Assembly: GCA_963974125.1 (NCBI GenBank) | Contig: CAXBCH010000016.1 | Coordinates: 25,699 to 89,698, forward strand | Length of the DNA stretch: 64,000 bases | From: Haliea sp963974125 | GTDB taxonomy: Bacteria > Pseudomonadota > Gammaproteobacteria > Pseudomonadales > Halieaceae | Reading direction: 5' to 3' | Shown: positions 33,803 to 42,538 of the stretch, piece after piece | How the letters are laid out: each line of letters begins with the position of its first letter | Position numbering within the stretch: the first letter of the stretch is position 1 | Translations under genes and position numbers: made by a program | The notes under the pieces: generated by a model | The model's input: only the letters and a program-made list of their open reading frames with translations | What the model was told of the DNA's origin: nothing | Databases searched by the model: none

Positions 33803-36800
33803 TCATTCATGCAATGAGTATCCCCGCCACAGGTAATACACTACTGGCAACACCAGCAAAGTCAACACGACTGCGCTGATCATGCCGCCCACCATGGGTG
33901 CCGCAATCCTGCTGACTACTTCCGCGCCCGTGCCAGAGCTGAGCATTATGGGCAGCAGCCCTGCAATGGTGGAGACTGTCGTCATCATCACCGGCCTTAC
34001 ACGAAGTCCCGCCCCTTGCGTGACTGACTCCAGCAGCTCTTCCCTGAGAGGGGTGACACCGCGTTGCCTGCTTGCTTCCAATAGCCCTCTGTAGGATTGA
34101 TTGAGATAGGTCAGCATGATGATTCCTATCTCCACCGTGACGCCTGCAAGGGCAATGAAACCGACGGCTACAGCGACGGAAAAATTGTAGTTCAACAGAT
34201 ACATAAGCCAGATGGAACCGATCACCGCCAGCGGTAATGTTCCGAGAATAATGGCGATTTCCACGAAGTTGCGAAAGTTCATGTACAACAGCACGATAAT
34301 GATGGCCAGGGTCAGTGGCACCACGTAGGTCAGCTTTTCCTTGGCCCGCTGCATATATTCATACTGCCCGGACCAGGTCACCGAGTAGCCGGGTGGCAGG
34401 TCCAGCTGCTGCTGCACGACGTCCATGGCCTGCTCAACATAGCTGCCCACATCCACACCTTCGATGTCCACGAAGGTCCAGCCATTCAGCCTCGCGTTCT
34501 CACTCTTGATGGCTGGGGGACCATCCTCTACATAGACTTCTGCTACATCAGCGAGTGCAATACGCTGTCCTCCTGGCGTGACGACAGGCAACAACGAGAG
34601 TTGCTCCGGCGAGTCCCGATAGTCCTGGGGATAGCGCAGATTGACCGGGTAGCGTTCAAGCCCCTCAATGGTCTGGGTCACGTTCATGCCGCCAATGGCG
34701 GTGGCGACGACCTGCTGCACATCGGCGATGTTGAGACCATAGCGCGCGGCCTTGCCGCGCTGAATATCCACCTTGATATAGCGCCCTCCGGCCACCCGTT
34801 CGGAGTAGACCGAGGCGGTGCCGGGAACATCCTTGAGGATCTGTTCCAATCGCTGGCCAATGCTCTGGATTTCCTGCAGATCCTCGCCTGCCACTTTGAT
34901 ACCCACCGGGGTCTTGATGCCGGTAGCCAGCATGTCGATGCGGGTCTTGATGGGCATCACCCAGGCGTTGGTCAGGCCCGGAAATTTCACCAGGGCATCC
35001 AGTTCCTGCTTGAGCTTCTCTGTGGTCATGCCCTCCCGCCATTGCCCTCTGGGTTTGAGCTGGATGAAGGTCTCGATCATGGTGAGAGGGGCGGGGTCCG
35101 TGGCTGTGTCTGCGCGACCGACCTTTCCAAAAACTGTCTCCACCTCGGGCACGGTCGCAATCAGCTTGTCGGTCTGCTGCAATAGTTCCCTGGCTTTGCC
35201 AATGGATAATCCAGGATAGGTGGTGGGCATGTACATGAGATCACCTTCATCGAGATCGGGAATGAACTCACTGCCGATTTTATGCACCGGCCAGATCCCG
35301 ACGAGGAAGATCAAGGCTGCCGCGACCAGGGTGACTCTGGGGAAACGCAAGGCACTCTTGAGCAGCGGCATATAGCCTGCAACCAGAAACCTGTTGATCG
35401 GATTTTTGCCTTCAGCGACCACTTTACCTCGAATGAAGTAGCCCATCAGTACCGGTATGACCGTAACCGCAAGCGCCGCGCTGGCAGCCATGGCATAGGT
35501 CTTGGTGTAGGCGAGCGGGCTGAACATGCGGCCTTCCTGTGCCTCCAGGGTAAAAACCGGCAGGAAGCTCACCGTAATAATCAACAGGCTGAAGAACAGT
35601 GCCGGACCCACCTCGGACGCTGCTTCGGCCACTACCTTCCAGCGGTTTTCGGGCGTCAAGGGCGTACGTTCCATGTGCTTGTGCAGGTTCTCGATCATGA
35701 CGATAGCGCCATCAATCATCGCGCCGATCGCAATCGCAATGCCACCGAGAGACATGATGTTGGCATTGATGCCTTGCCAGTACATCACGATAAAGGCTGT
35801 CAGGATGCCCAGTGGCAGGCTGATGACCGCCACCAGGGATGATCTGAAATGCAGCAGGAAAATGATACAGATCAGCGCCACGATGGCCAGCTCCTCGGCC
35901 AGGCTCTTCCACAGACTCGCGATGGCACGGGAAATCAGCGCGGAGCGGTCATACACGGTGACAATCTCGACCCCTTCCGGCAGCCCCGCCTTGAGCTTCT
36001 CCAGCCTGGCCTTGACACCATCTATGGTCTTCTGCGCGTTCTCGCCAGAGCGCATCACCACAATACCGCCAACGGTCTCACCATCACCATTGAGCTCGGC
36101 GATGCCACGGCGCATCTGTGGCCCGGTTTCGATATCCGCCACGTCCCTGAGCAGCAGCGGCGTCCCCTGGTTGTTCACCCCCAGGGGGATCAGGGCGAGG
36201 TCCTCGACGCTCTGAATGTAGCCGGTGGCACGTACCATGTATTCGGCTTCGGCCATTTCCACCACCGAGGCCCCCACTTCCTGGTTCCCCCGCTGAATGG
36301 CTGTCTGCAGGTGAGACAATGGTATGCCGAATGCGCGCAGCTTCTCCGGGTTCACCTTTACCTGATACTGCTTGACCATGCCGCCGATGGCGGCGACCTC
36401 GGAAACCCCCGGCACCGTCTGCAATTCGTATTTCAGAAACCAGTCCTGCAGGCTGCGCAGCTGACTGAGGTCATGCTGTCCGCTGCGATCCACCAGGGCG
36501 TAGAGGTACACCCAGCCGACACCGGTGGCATCCGGTCCCAACTGCGGTCGGGCGCTCGGTGGCAGGGTGGGCGCGACCTGGGACAGGTACTCGAGCACCC
36601 GCGAACGCGCCCAATAGGCGTCCGTATCCTCGTCGAAAATCACGTAGACGAAGGAGTCGCCGAAAAAGGAATAGCCCCTGACCGTGACGGCGCCTGGCAC
36701 GGACAACATCGCGGTGGTCAGCGGGTAGGTCACCTGGTCCTCAACTACCTGCGGGGCCTGCCCCGGATAGTTGGTCTTGATAATCACCTGGACGTCGGAG

Positions 36801-36925
36801 AGGTCCGGAATGGCATCAACCGGCGTGTTCTTCAGCGCGAACAGACCAGCTGCAACCAGTATCACGGTGGCCAGCACTACAAAAAAGCGATTGTCGATCG
36901 ACCAGCGGATAATGGATTCAATCAT
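33803..36925 (-). CDS. cusA: Cu(I)/Ag(I) efflux RND pump, inner-membrane subunit
   Basis: A 1040-residue RND protein. Its transmembrane proton-relay motif IAIAIGAMIDGAIVMIEN (Asp405) is of CusA type, and the three methionines that bind Cu(I)/Ag(I) in CusA are kept: Met566 (LMYMPTT), Met616 (PLTMIET) and Met665 (RIDMLATGIK). This points to monovalent copper or silver rather than Zn/Co/Cd. The ATG at 36925 is chosen because it begins MIESIIRWSI, the family's usual start; it overlaps the 3' end of the adaptor gene by 8 nt, so translation is coupled. It is the last gene of the cusCBA operon. Confidence 0.95.
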   Translation of the reverse strand: MIESIIRWSIDNRFFVVLATVILVAAGLFALKNTPVDAIPDLSDVQVIIKTNYPGQAPQVVEDQVTYPLTTAMLSVPGAVTVRGYSFFGDSFVYVIFDEDTDAYWARSRVLEYLSQVAPTLPPSARPQLGPDATGVGWVYLYALVDRSGQHDLSQLRSLQDWFLKYELQTVPGVSEVAAIGGMVKQYQVKVNPEKLRAFGIPLSHLQTAIQRGNQEVGASVVEMAEAEYMVRATGYIQSVEDLALIPLGVNNQGTPLLLRDVADIETGPQMRRGIAELNGDGETVGGIVVMRSGENAQKTIDGVKARLEKLKAGLPEGVEIVTVYDRSALISRAIASLWKSLAEELAIVALICIIFLLHFRSSLVAVISLPLGILTAFIVMYWQGINANIMSLGGIAIAIGAMIDGAIVMIENLHKHMERTPLTPENRWKVVAEAASEVGPALFFSLLIITVSFLPVFTLEAQEGRMFSPLAYTKTYAMAASAALAVTVIPVLMGYFIRGKVVAEGKNPINRFLVAGYMPLLKSALRFPRVTLVAAALIFLVGIWPVHKIGSEFIPDLDEGDLMYMPTTYPGLSIGKARELLQQTDKLIATVPEVETVFGKVGRADTATDPAPLTMIETFIQLKPRGQWREGMTTEKLKQELDALVKFPGLTNAWVMPIKTRIDMLATGIKTPVGIKVAGEDLQEIQSIGQRLEQILKDVPGTASVYSERVAGGRYIKVDIQRGKAARYGLNIADVQQVVATAIGGMNVTQTIEGLERYPVNLRYPQDYRDSPEQLSLLPVVTPGGQRIALADVAEVYVEDGPPAIKSENARLNGWTFVDIEGVDVGSYVEQAMDVVQQQLDLPPGYSVTWSGQYEYMQRAKEKLTYVVPLTLAIIIVLLYMNFRNFVEIAIILGTLPLAVIGSIWLMYLLNYNFSVAVAVGFIALAGVTVEIGIIMLTYLNQSYRGLLEASRQRGVTPLREELLESVTQGAGLRVRPVMMTTVSTIAGLLPIMLSSGTGAEVVSRIAAPMVGGMISAVVLTLLVLPVVYYLWRGYSLHE

Positions 36926-38186
36926 GGCCACTTTGCCCATGCTCGTGGCTGCCATTCTCGCCAGGCTCCTCGTCGCCGTGGGACATCCGCCTGAAATCCG
37001 AGGTCTTGCTGGACTCCGAATCAATCAGGAACTGTGCGGAAGTGACGATACGCTCGCCCTCATCGAGACCGGAGAGGATTTCCACCTCCCGCTCGCCCAC
37101 GCGCCCGACATCCACCGCAATGGATTTGAATCGACCCTCGCCCAGTGCCAGCACCACGCGCGCCTGACTACCCGTACGGATCAGCGCCTCCCGCGGGATC
37201 AGGAGAGTCTCAGGCCCTGGTCGGGTCTCGATGACGACCTGCGCAAACATTCCCGGCTTCAGGAAACCATCCGGGTTGTCAAAACGTGCACGAATCCGGG
37301 CGGTGCGTGTCTGTTCGTTCAGCGATGGGTAGACATGGTCCACACGACCCGATAATTCCTTGCCGGGCAGGTAGTCCAGGTGAACCTGTACCTTGTCGCC
37401 GGCCTTGACCAGATTCGCCTGGCGCTCGAACACTTCACCGATGACCCAGATGTGCTCCAGCTGGCCTATGGACATCAGGAGCGAGCCCGGCCTGACGAAT
37501 GCGCCTTCGCGCACCTCCAGTTTGTCGATGACGCCGGACTGTGGTGCGGTGATGGTGATGGTGATGGTCTGGCTGACCTGCCCGGTGTTGCGCAACTGCT
37601 CGATATTCGTCCGCGGCACCTGCAAGGCTGACAATCGCTCGACGGCAGCTTCGATCAGGACCGGATTGTCCCGCCTCAGTGCCAGCAGTAACTCTTCCTG
37701 GGCGTTGACCAGGGTGGGCGAGTAGAGCGTATACAGGGGCTCACCCTGTGTAACAGCATCACCGGCCACCTTGACGTGTAGTGTTTCCAGCCAGCCTTCC
37801 ACTCGCGGGCTGATAGTCACCAGGAAGTCTTCGTCGTACTGCACATACCCCACCGTTTTGATATCCAGATGCAGGCGGCCCCTTGTTGCCGTGGCGGTGC
37901 GCACACCGAGATTATTGACGACATCCGGTGAAATGCGAACGGTGCCTGCTTCGCTCCCCGCATCCTGTTCTTTGTAGACGGGAATCAAGTCCATGCCCAT
38001 GGGGGATTTTCCCGGCTGGTCGCGCCTGTAGTCCGGATCCATGGGCGCCACCCAGTAGAGCGGTTCGTTTGCGCTGCCGGGTGCATTGGCAGTGTCTTCC
38101 TGTGAAGTGCCAAACAACCAGACACCGCCGCCCCCAATCAACACACCGAAAGCAGCCCCCATCAGGATTTTTACAGGCGTTTTCAT
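36918..38186 (-). CDS. cusB: Cu/Ag efflux periplasmic adaptor (membrane fusion protein)
   Basis: A 422-residue adaptor. After an N-terminal membrane anchor (about residues 7-25) comes a heavy-metal-binding segment YWVAPMDPDYRRDQPGKSPM then GMDLIPVY (about 44-71), which marks CusB-like proteins. Barrel-sandwich (YVQYDEDFLVTISPRVEGWL), helical hairpin and beta-barrel domains follow. The C-terminus is His-rich (SHGDEEPGENGSHEHGQSGHD region), possibly a metal sponge. The ATG at 38186 has a GAGG site; the outer-membrane gene ends 10 nt upstream. Confidence 0.93.
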   Translation of the reverse strand: MKTPVKILMGAAFGVLIGGGGVWLFGTSQEDTANAPGSANEPLYWVAPMDPDYRRDQPGKSPMGMDLIPVYKEQDAGSEAGTVRISPDVVNNLGVRTATATRGRLHLDIKTVGYVQYDEDFLVTISPRVEGWLETLHVKVAGDAVTQGEPLYTLYSPTLVNAQEELLLALRRDNPVLIEAAVERLSALQVPRTNIEQLRNTGQVSQTITITITAPQSGVIDKLEVREGAFVRPGSLLMSIGQLEHIWVIGEVFERQANLVKAGDKVQVHLDYLPGKELSGRVDHVYPSLNEQTRTARIRARFDNPDGFLKPGMFAQVVIETRPGPETLLIPREALIRTGSQARVVLALGEGRFKSIAVDVGRVGEREVEILSGLDEGERIVTSAQFLIDSESSKTSDFRRMSHGDEEPGENGSHEHGQSGHD

Positions 38187-38196
38187 GTTGAATACC

Positions 38197-39510
38197 TCAG
38201 AAGTCTGCCACTGGCTGCGTGGAATCAGGTGATGCCTGGGCAAGCAGGTAATTGATTCGAGCGATAGTCTTCTGCCGCTTTACCGCGATGGCGAGCGCTT
38301 CGATACTGGAATTCAACTCGGCGATACGGGCGCGTATGGCCTCGGCAAAGTCACCGTCGTCGTTGTTGTAGGCGGCCAGCGAGGCTTCGGCCTGCTCTGC
38401 CATTTGCGGCAGCAGCCGGTCCCTGTAAAGTGCGTACCGCTCATCCAGGCGCGCCAGTTGTACGCTGGCTGTTTCAAGCTCTGCCATTAGCTGACGGATC
38501 AACAGCTGCTTTTCGGTTCTGATGGCCTCGGCATGGCGAGCGGCGGCGCTGACTTCCTTGTCCTGACGGTTGGCGGTGAAAAGAGGCAAATCGAAGGTGA
38601 CGCCAAGGGAAAACAGATCGGCCCTGTCCCGTCCCATCAAGTCCCGATCGCGATAGCCATATTGGGCAGACAGCCCCCACTCAGGTCTGTACTTTTGTCG
38701 CGCCAGATCGAGATCGGTTTCCGTGGCCTCGATTCGCCTCTCCAGCGCGAGCAAGCTGGGATGATGACGCAACCGCTCATACCTCTCCTGATCGGAACCC
38801 AGGGTCGCTACCGACTCTCTGGGCGCCTCTGCGGGCAGTGTCGCCGCCAGCTGATCGCCAGCACGTGAGCCGATCCATTCGGACAGACGCATCTGCGCGG
38901 CTTCCTGTCGCTGCCTGAGTGCTATCATTCGGTCCTCCAGCCGCGTCAACTCCAATTGCGCACGGATCACATCCTGCTGCCGTGCCCGACCAGCGGTAGT
39001 CGCATAGGTCGCCCGTGACGCGTCTACCAGGTGTTCGAACAGACCGCGATCCAGCTCTATCAAACGGATGCTTTCCTGGGCGTGGTACGCGTCCAGCCAT
39101 AGCTGTGTGACTGTCGCCGTCACCCGCGCTCGACGGTCTTCACGCAACAAGGGATGTTGTAGGGCCAGCTCCTGCTTTTTCCGTTGCGCAAGCGCGAGTG
39201 TATCGCCGCGGGGGAACATTTGGCTGATACCCACTGACACCTGGGTCATCGGCTCCTGATTGATATCGAAACTGTCGACCGGAAAATTACCGGCCATCAG
39301 AGTCATTCTGGGATCGGGCAACGTGGCGGCAACCGTCGCCTCGTCGGTCAAGGCGGCCTGGGTGAGGCGGCTGCCAGTCAGCCAGGGATCTGCCGCGATG
39401 GCGATGTCCACCGCCTCGGAGAGCATCAACACATCATCACTGGCATTTGCATTGACCAAGGCACTGCCGTTACCGAGCATAAAAACTAGCAAAGGTGTGA
39501 ATACTTTCAT
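38197..39510 (-). CDS. cusC: TolC-family outer-membrane efflux protein
   Basis: A 437-residue protein with a signal peptide (MKVFTPLLVFMLGNGSALVNANA) and two outer-membrane-efflux repeats of long helices; recognisable stretches are DEATVAATLPDPRMTLMAGN and RADLFSLGVTFDLPLFTANRQ. The ATG at 39510 gives a clean signal peptide; upstream in-frame starts do not. The sequence resembles the CusC/CzcC outer channels of heavy-metal pumps. It is first in the cusCBA operon, downstream of the activator-type promoter at 39622-39687. Confidence 0.92.
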   Translation of the reverse strand: MKVFTPLLVFMLGNGSALVNANASDDVLMLSEAVDIAIAADPWLTGSRLTQAALTDEATVAATLPDPRMTLMAGNFPVDSFDINQEPMTQVSVGISQMFPRGDTLALAQRKKQELALQHPLLREDRRARVTATVTQLWLDAYHAQESIRLIELDRGLFEHLVDASRATYATTAGRARQQDVIRAQLELTRLEDRMIALRQRQEAAQMRLSEWIGSRAGDQLAATLPAEAPRESVATLGSDQERYERLRHHPSLLALERRIEATETDLDLARQKYRPEWGLSAQYGYRDRDLMGRDRADLFSLGVTFDLPLFTANRQDKEVSAAARHAEAIRTEKQLLIRQLMAELETASVQLARLDERYALYRDRLLPQMAEQAEASLAAYNNDDGDFAEAIRARIAELNSSIEALAIAVKRQKTIARINYLLAQASPDSTQPVADF

Positions 39511-39621
39511 GATCGTGCTTCCCGCTGGCATTGCTGCGCCTTTCTTTGCGGTTGGGGCAGCCTTCTGAAGCATTGAGAACGGATTGCCTCAGTGAAATCA
39601 GATGATTGGAGGCCTCAGTGA

Positions 39622-39627
39622 ATAATA
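39622..39627 (-). promoter_or_regulatory. -10 element of cusCBA promoter
   Basis: TATTAT on the minus strand (5 of 6 consensus) lies 22 nt from the near edge of the four-half-site operator. No TTGACA-like -35 is present (the sequence there reads TCTCCC), as expected of a promoter that needs a bound response regulator. The start codon is about 110 nt downstream. Confidence 0.6.
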
Positions 39628-39649
39628 GGCTTGTGAAGCAAACAGGGAG

Positions 39650-39687
39650 ATTACCCAAGTATTACATCACTGTAATCATTAGGTAAT
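39650..39687. promoter_or_regulatory. Four-half-site metal-response operator (cusC / DUF5676 gene)
   Basis: The 38-bp site contains ATTACC-N5-ATTACA-N4-TGTAAT-N5-GGTAAT, symmetric about 39668.5. The half-sites begin at offsets 0, 11, 21 and 32, one turn apart, so two response-regulator dimers could bind side by side. It lies between divergent cusC and DUF5676 genes, with -10 boxes 22 nt away on each side. The rest of the 391-bp gap to 39902 shows no gene. The same layout recurs at 41751-41788. Confidence 0.75.
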
Positions 39688-39709
39688 GCTGCGGAAAGGG
39701 ACTGCGTTC

Positions 39710-39715
39710 TATGAT
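39710..39715 (+). promoter_or_regulatory. -10 element toward the DUF5676 gene
   Basis: TATGAT (5 of 6 consensus) lies 22 nt beyond the operator edge at 39687, the same distance as on the cusC side. The leader to the start at 39902 would be about 180 nt, and no open frame of note is seen in it. Confidence 0.5.
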
Positions 39716-39901
39716 CACGCTGGCGCAGTAAGGCGTTTTCAGTTCGAGAAAAACCGGAGCACCGGAATCGTTCTGGCTGCTTGCATGAGGGCTGGCTAAA
39801 GCCGTACCTGAAGCCGATTTTCAATTATGCGGCCACGTTCGTCCTCTCGAGTGTGACAAGTCATGTAGCCGTGTTACGCAAAGCACAGGAGAACAACAAT
39901 C

Positions 39902-40174
39902 ATGCCTAACTCCAAAGCTGAAGGAACTCGCATACAAGTCGCCCCGGTAGGAAAAAGCCTGTCTCTATTTTTGGTCATCAGTTATGTGTTGTGTGTGGGC
40001 TTTGGTCTTCTCGCACCGGCGCAGATGCGTATGTATGAGGCATGGGCGCCACTGCTGCCCGGCTTTGAATGGCTGACGTGGCCGGGGTTTCTGATTGGCC
40101 TGGTGGAAACCTATCTCTATGGCTGGTATATCGCCCTCGTCTTCGTTCCCTTGTACCGTTGGAGCACCAGGTAG
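39902..40174 (+). CDS. DUF5676 family small membrane protein
   Basis: A 90-residue protein with two hydrophobic helices (LFLVISYVLCVGFGLL, and FLIGLVETYLYGWYIALVFVPLY) joined by a short segment containing LLPGFEWLTWPGF. This pattern is that of the DUF5676 membrane proteins often found beside heavy-metal transport genes; their role is unknown. The ATG follows AGGAG by 9 nt. It is divergent from cusC and under the same operator, so it should be metal-induced. Confidence 0.85.
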   Translation: MPNSKAEGTRIQVAPVGKSLSLFLVISYVLCVGFGLLAPAQMRMYEAWAPLLPGFEWLTWPGFLIGLVETYLYGWYIALVFVPLYRWSTR

Positions 40175-40282
40175 CGGGTTCGTGCGGATGCACTCCAGAC
40201 TTGAGTAGCAGACGCCTCCAGCCGCCCGTGGCCTCAGGAATCTGATCTCCTATGGCATGTCCCCTCCCTGCAGCTCCACGAC

Positions 40283-41635
40283 TCAGTGGTGGTGCTCGTG
40301 GGATTCCTCCTGAGCAGATTGTTTGGTCCCCGCCGACTTTTGCAGGAAAATCTGCTCCGCAATCGCGATGAGGATCATCGCAACAACGGCAACGCCAATC
40401 ACAAAAGGATCGGAATTCAGCTTCACCCAGACGAAACCGCCCAGCGCGAGCAGATCAAGGAAAATCGCCGTAACCGGCACCCATGCTTTAGCTTCAATGT
40501 CGTCGCGCAGATAACGTATGACGCCCCAATGTATGGCAATGTCCATAATCAGGTAGAACACGATACCCAGCGCAGCAATTCGCGACAGATCAAAAAATGC
40601 GGTCAGCACCAGCCCCAGCACCACGGTATAAACCAGCGTATGCTTCTGAATGCTGCCTGACATGCCGAAGTGGCTGTGAGGGACCAGTTTCATTTCCGTC
40701 AGCATTGCCAGCATGCGCGAGACCGCAAAGATACTGGCCAGAATGCCGCCGGCGGTAGCCATCATGGCAATCGCTACCGTGAACCACACACCCCACTCAC
40801 CCAGTGCGGGGCGTGCGGCAGCGGCGAGAGAGTAGTCCCGGGTCTCAATGATTTCAGCGAGCGAAAGATTGCTCGCAACGGCAAAACCGACCAGGGTATA
40901 GATCACCACACAGGCGGCGATGGAAATCACGATCGCACGACCAACATTCCGTGTCGGGTCTTTCACCTCCGAGCCACTGTTGGTAATCGTCGTGAAGCCC
41001 TTGAACGCCAGTATGCCGAGTGCCGTCGCCCCCAGGAAGTTACCCACGGTTCCGGCCTCGCCAGGGTCAGAGAAGTCGACCGAAATGCTGTCAGCGATCC
41101 AGATTCCCACCAGTCCGAACATGAGGATGCCAGCAATCTTCAATACGCCGATGAAAGAGGCCACGCCCTGGATCAGCTGATTGCCTGAAAGATTTACCAG
41201 AAAGGCAGCAATAATGAGTGACACGCCGAGTACAGGCACCATCATGCCGCTCTCGTCACCACCAAAAAGCTGCATGGTATAGGCACCAAAGGTGCGTGCC
41301 AGAAAGCTTTGGGCGATCACCATCGAGAAATACATCAACAACGCGTTAAAGGCCGTCGGCAAGCGGTCTCCGTAGGCCTTGTGCAGATACATGCCGATAC
41401 CACCAGCGGACGGGTAGGTGTTGGAAATCTTGATGTAGGAATAGGCGCTGAAGGCAACAATCACTGCGGCGGCCAGGAACGCCAGAGGGAAAAGAACGCC
41501 TGTCATCTGTGCCATCTGACCGGTCAGTGCAAAGATGCCGGCGCCGATCATGACGCCGGTTCCCAGCATCACAGTTCCTGGTAACGTCAGGCTATCCTCG
41601 CGGTAGCGCGTTCTTCTCTCGTCCTCATTGACCAT
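40283..41635 (-). CDS. APC-superfamily amino acid permease-like protein with His-rich tail
   Basis: A 450-residue membrane protein with about 12 helices. It begins LPGTVMLGTGVMIGAGIFAL, the classic APC helix-1 substrate-binding region, followed by YPSAGGIGMYLHKAYGDR. It ends in ESHEHHH, which could bind metal. The ATG follows GGAGG by about 5 nt. It is divergent from cusR across 210 bp that contains the second metal-response site. Permeases of this class usually move amino acids or polyamines; a link to copper handling is suggested only by position and tail. Confidence 0.88.
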   Translation of the reverse strand: MVNEDERRTRYREDSLTLPGTVMLGTGVMIGAGIFALTGQMAQMTGVLFPLAFLAAAVIVAFSAYSYIKISNTYPSAGGIGMYLHKAYGDRLPTAFNALLMYFSMVIAQSFLARTFGAYTMQLFGGDESGMMVPVLGVSLIIAAFLVNLSGNQLIQGVASFIGVLKIAGILMFGLVGIWIADSISVDFSDPGEAGTVGNFLGATALGILAFKGFTTITNSGSEVKDPTRNVGRAIVISIAACVVIYTLVGFAVASNLSLAEIIETRDYSLAAAARPALGEWGVWFTVAIAMMATAGGILASIFAVSRMLAMLTEMKLVPHSHFGMSGSIQKHTLVYTVVLGLVLTAFFDLSRIAALGIVFYLIMDIAIHWGVIRYLRDDIEAKAWVPVTAIFLDLLALGGFVWVKLNSDPFVIGVAVVAMILIAIAEQIFLQKSAGTKQSAQEESHEHHH

Positions 41636-41750
41636 GAATCCTCCGTTTTCCCTGCTCTACAATGCCGCCTGCAAGGGCCCTGAGCCCGCCTGGGTTGGGG
41701 TCAACTCGGCTATCGCTTTCCCAGCTTAGTGAACGGGTCCTGTCTTCCAG

Positions 41751-41788
41751 ATGACGCTCAAATTACAACTTGGTAATCATCGTGTAAT
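41751..41788. promoter_or_regulatory. Four-half-site metal-response operator (cusR)
   Basis: ATGACG-N5-ATTACA-N4-GGTAAT-N5-TGTAAT, with the first half-site degenerate, repeats the offsets 0, 11, 21, 32 of the 39650-39687 site. A -10-like TAAACT at 41811-41816 again starts 22 nt after the last half-site, giving a leader of about 22 nt to the cusR start. This suggests autoregulation. On the permease side the matching position gives only a weak hexamer (TAAGCT). Confidence 0.68.
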
Positions 41789-41845
41789 CTTACAATTGGG
41801 CACAGCCGGTTAAACTGGAAGGACACTGATCAGGATAGATCCATT

Positions 41846-42538
41846 ATGCGCTTGTTGGTTGTGGAGGACGAGGTAAAGACCGGCGACTATCTTCGTCAGG
41901 GACTGGCAGAGGCTGGCTTTATCGTTGAGCTGGCACGTAATGGGCTGGACGGCCATCACCTCGCCATGACGGAGACATTTGAGCTGATAGTCCTGGATGT
42001 CATGCTGCCGGATGTGAGCGGCTGGCGTATCGTCCAGTCTTTGCGCGAGGCCGGCCGCCAGACCCCGGTATTGTTTCTCACTGCGCGCGATTCTGTGGAT
42101 GACCGTGTCAAGGGCCTGGAATTGGGTGCCGACGACTACCTGGTCAAGCCGTTCGCCTTTGCCGAATTGTTGGCCCGCGTACGTACTTTATTGCGTCGCA
42201 GTTCCACGTCCTCCCTGTCGGAGCAGCTACAGGTTGCCAATCTTGTCCTCGATCTACCCAGACACCGTGTCACGCGCGCAGGCAGGAAGATCAATCTCAG
42301 CCACAAGGAATTTTGTCTTTTGGAGCTGCTGGCCCGTCGCCGGGGTGAGGTGTTACCTCGCTCTCTGATTGCGTCCCAGGTGTGGGACATGAACTTTGAT
42401 TCCGACACCAATGTGATCGATGTGGCGATTCGCCGGCTACGGGCGAAAATTGACGACGATTTCGAGCCCAAGCTGATCCACACAGTGCGGGGCATGGGGT
42501 ACAAGCTTGAAGTCGAAACCGACGATGAAAGCGATTAA
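41846..42538 (+). CDS. cusR: Heavy-metal two-component response regulator (OmpR type)
   Basis: A 230-residue response regulator. The phosphoacceptor is Asp51 (LIVLDVMLP), with the acidic pair in VVEDE and Lys101 in LVKPF. The C-terminal winged helix (LDLPRHRVTRAGRKINLSHK and VIDVAIRRLRAKID) is OmpR/PhoB-like. It is closest in pattern to CusR/CopR regulators. It should bind the ATTACA-type sites upstream of itself and cusC. Its 3' end overlaps the sensor kinase start by 14 nt. Confidence 0.93.
   Translation: MRLLVVEDEVKTGDYLRQGLAEAGFIVELARNGLDGHHLAMTETFELIVLDVMLPDVSGWRIVQSLREAGRQTPVLFLTARDSVDDRVKGLELGADDYLVKPFAFAELLARVRTLLRRSSTSSLSEQLQVANLVLDLPRHRVTRAGRKINLSHKEFCLLELLARRRGEVLPRSLIASQVWDMNFDSDTNVIDVAIRRLRAKIDDDFEPKLIHTVRGMGYKLEVETDDESD

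Noticed and set aside
33803..36925. CzcA-type (Zn/Co/Cd) assignment for the RND pump
   Set aside because: The conserved Met566, Met616, Met665 and the AIAIGAMIDGA helix fit the monovalent Cu/Ag group better.
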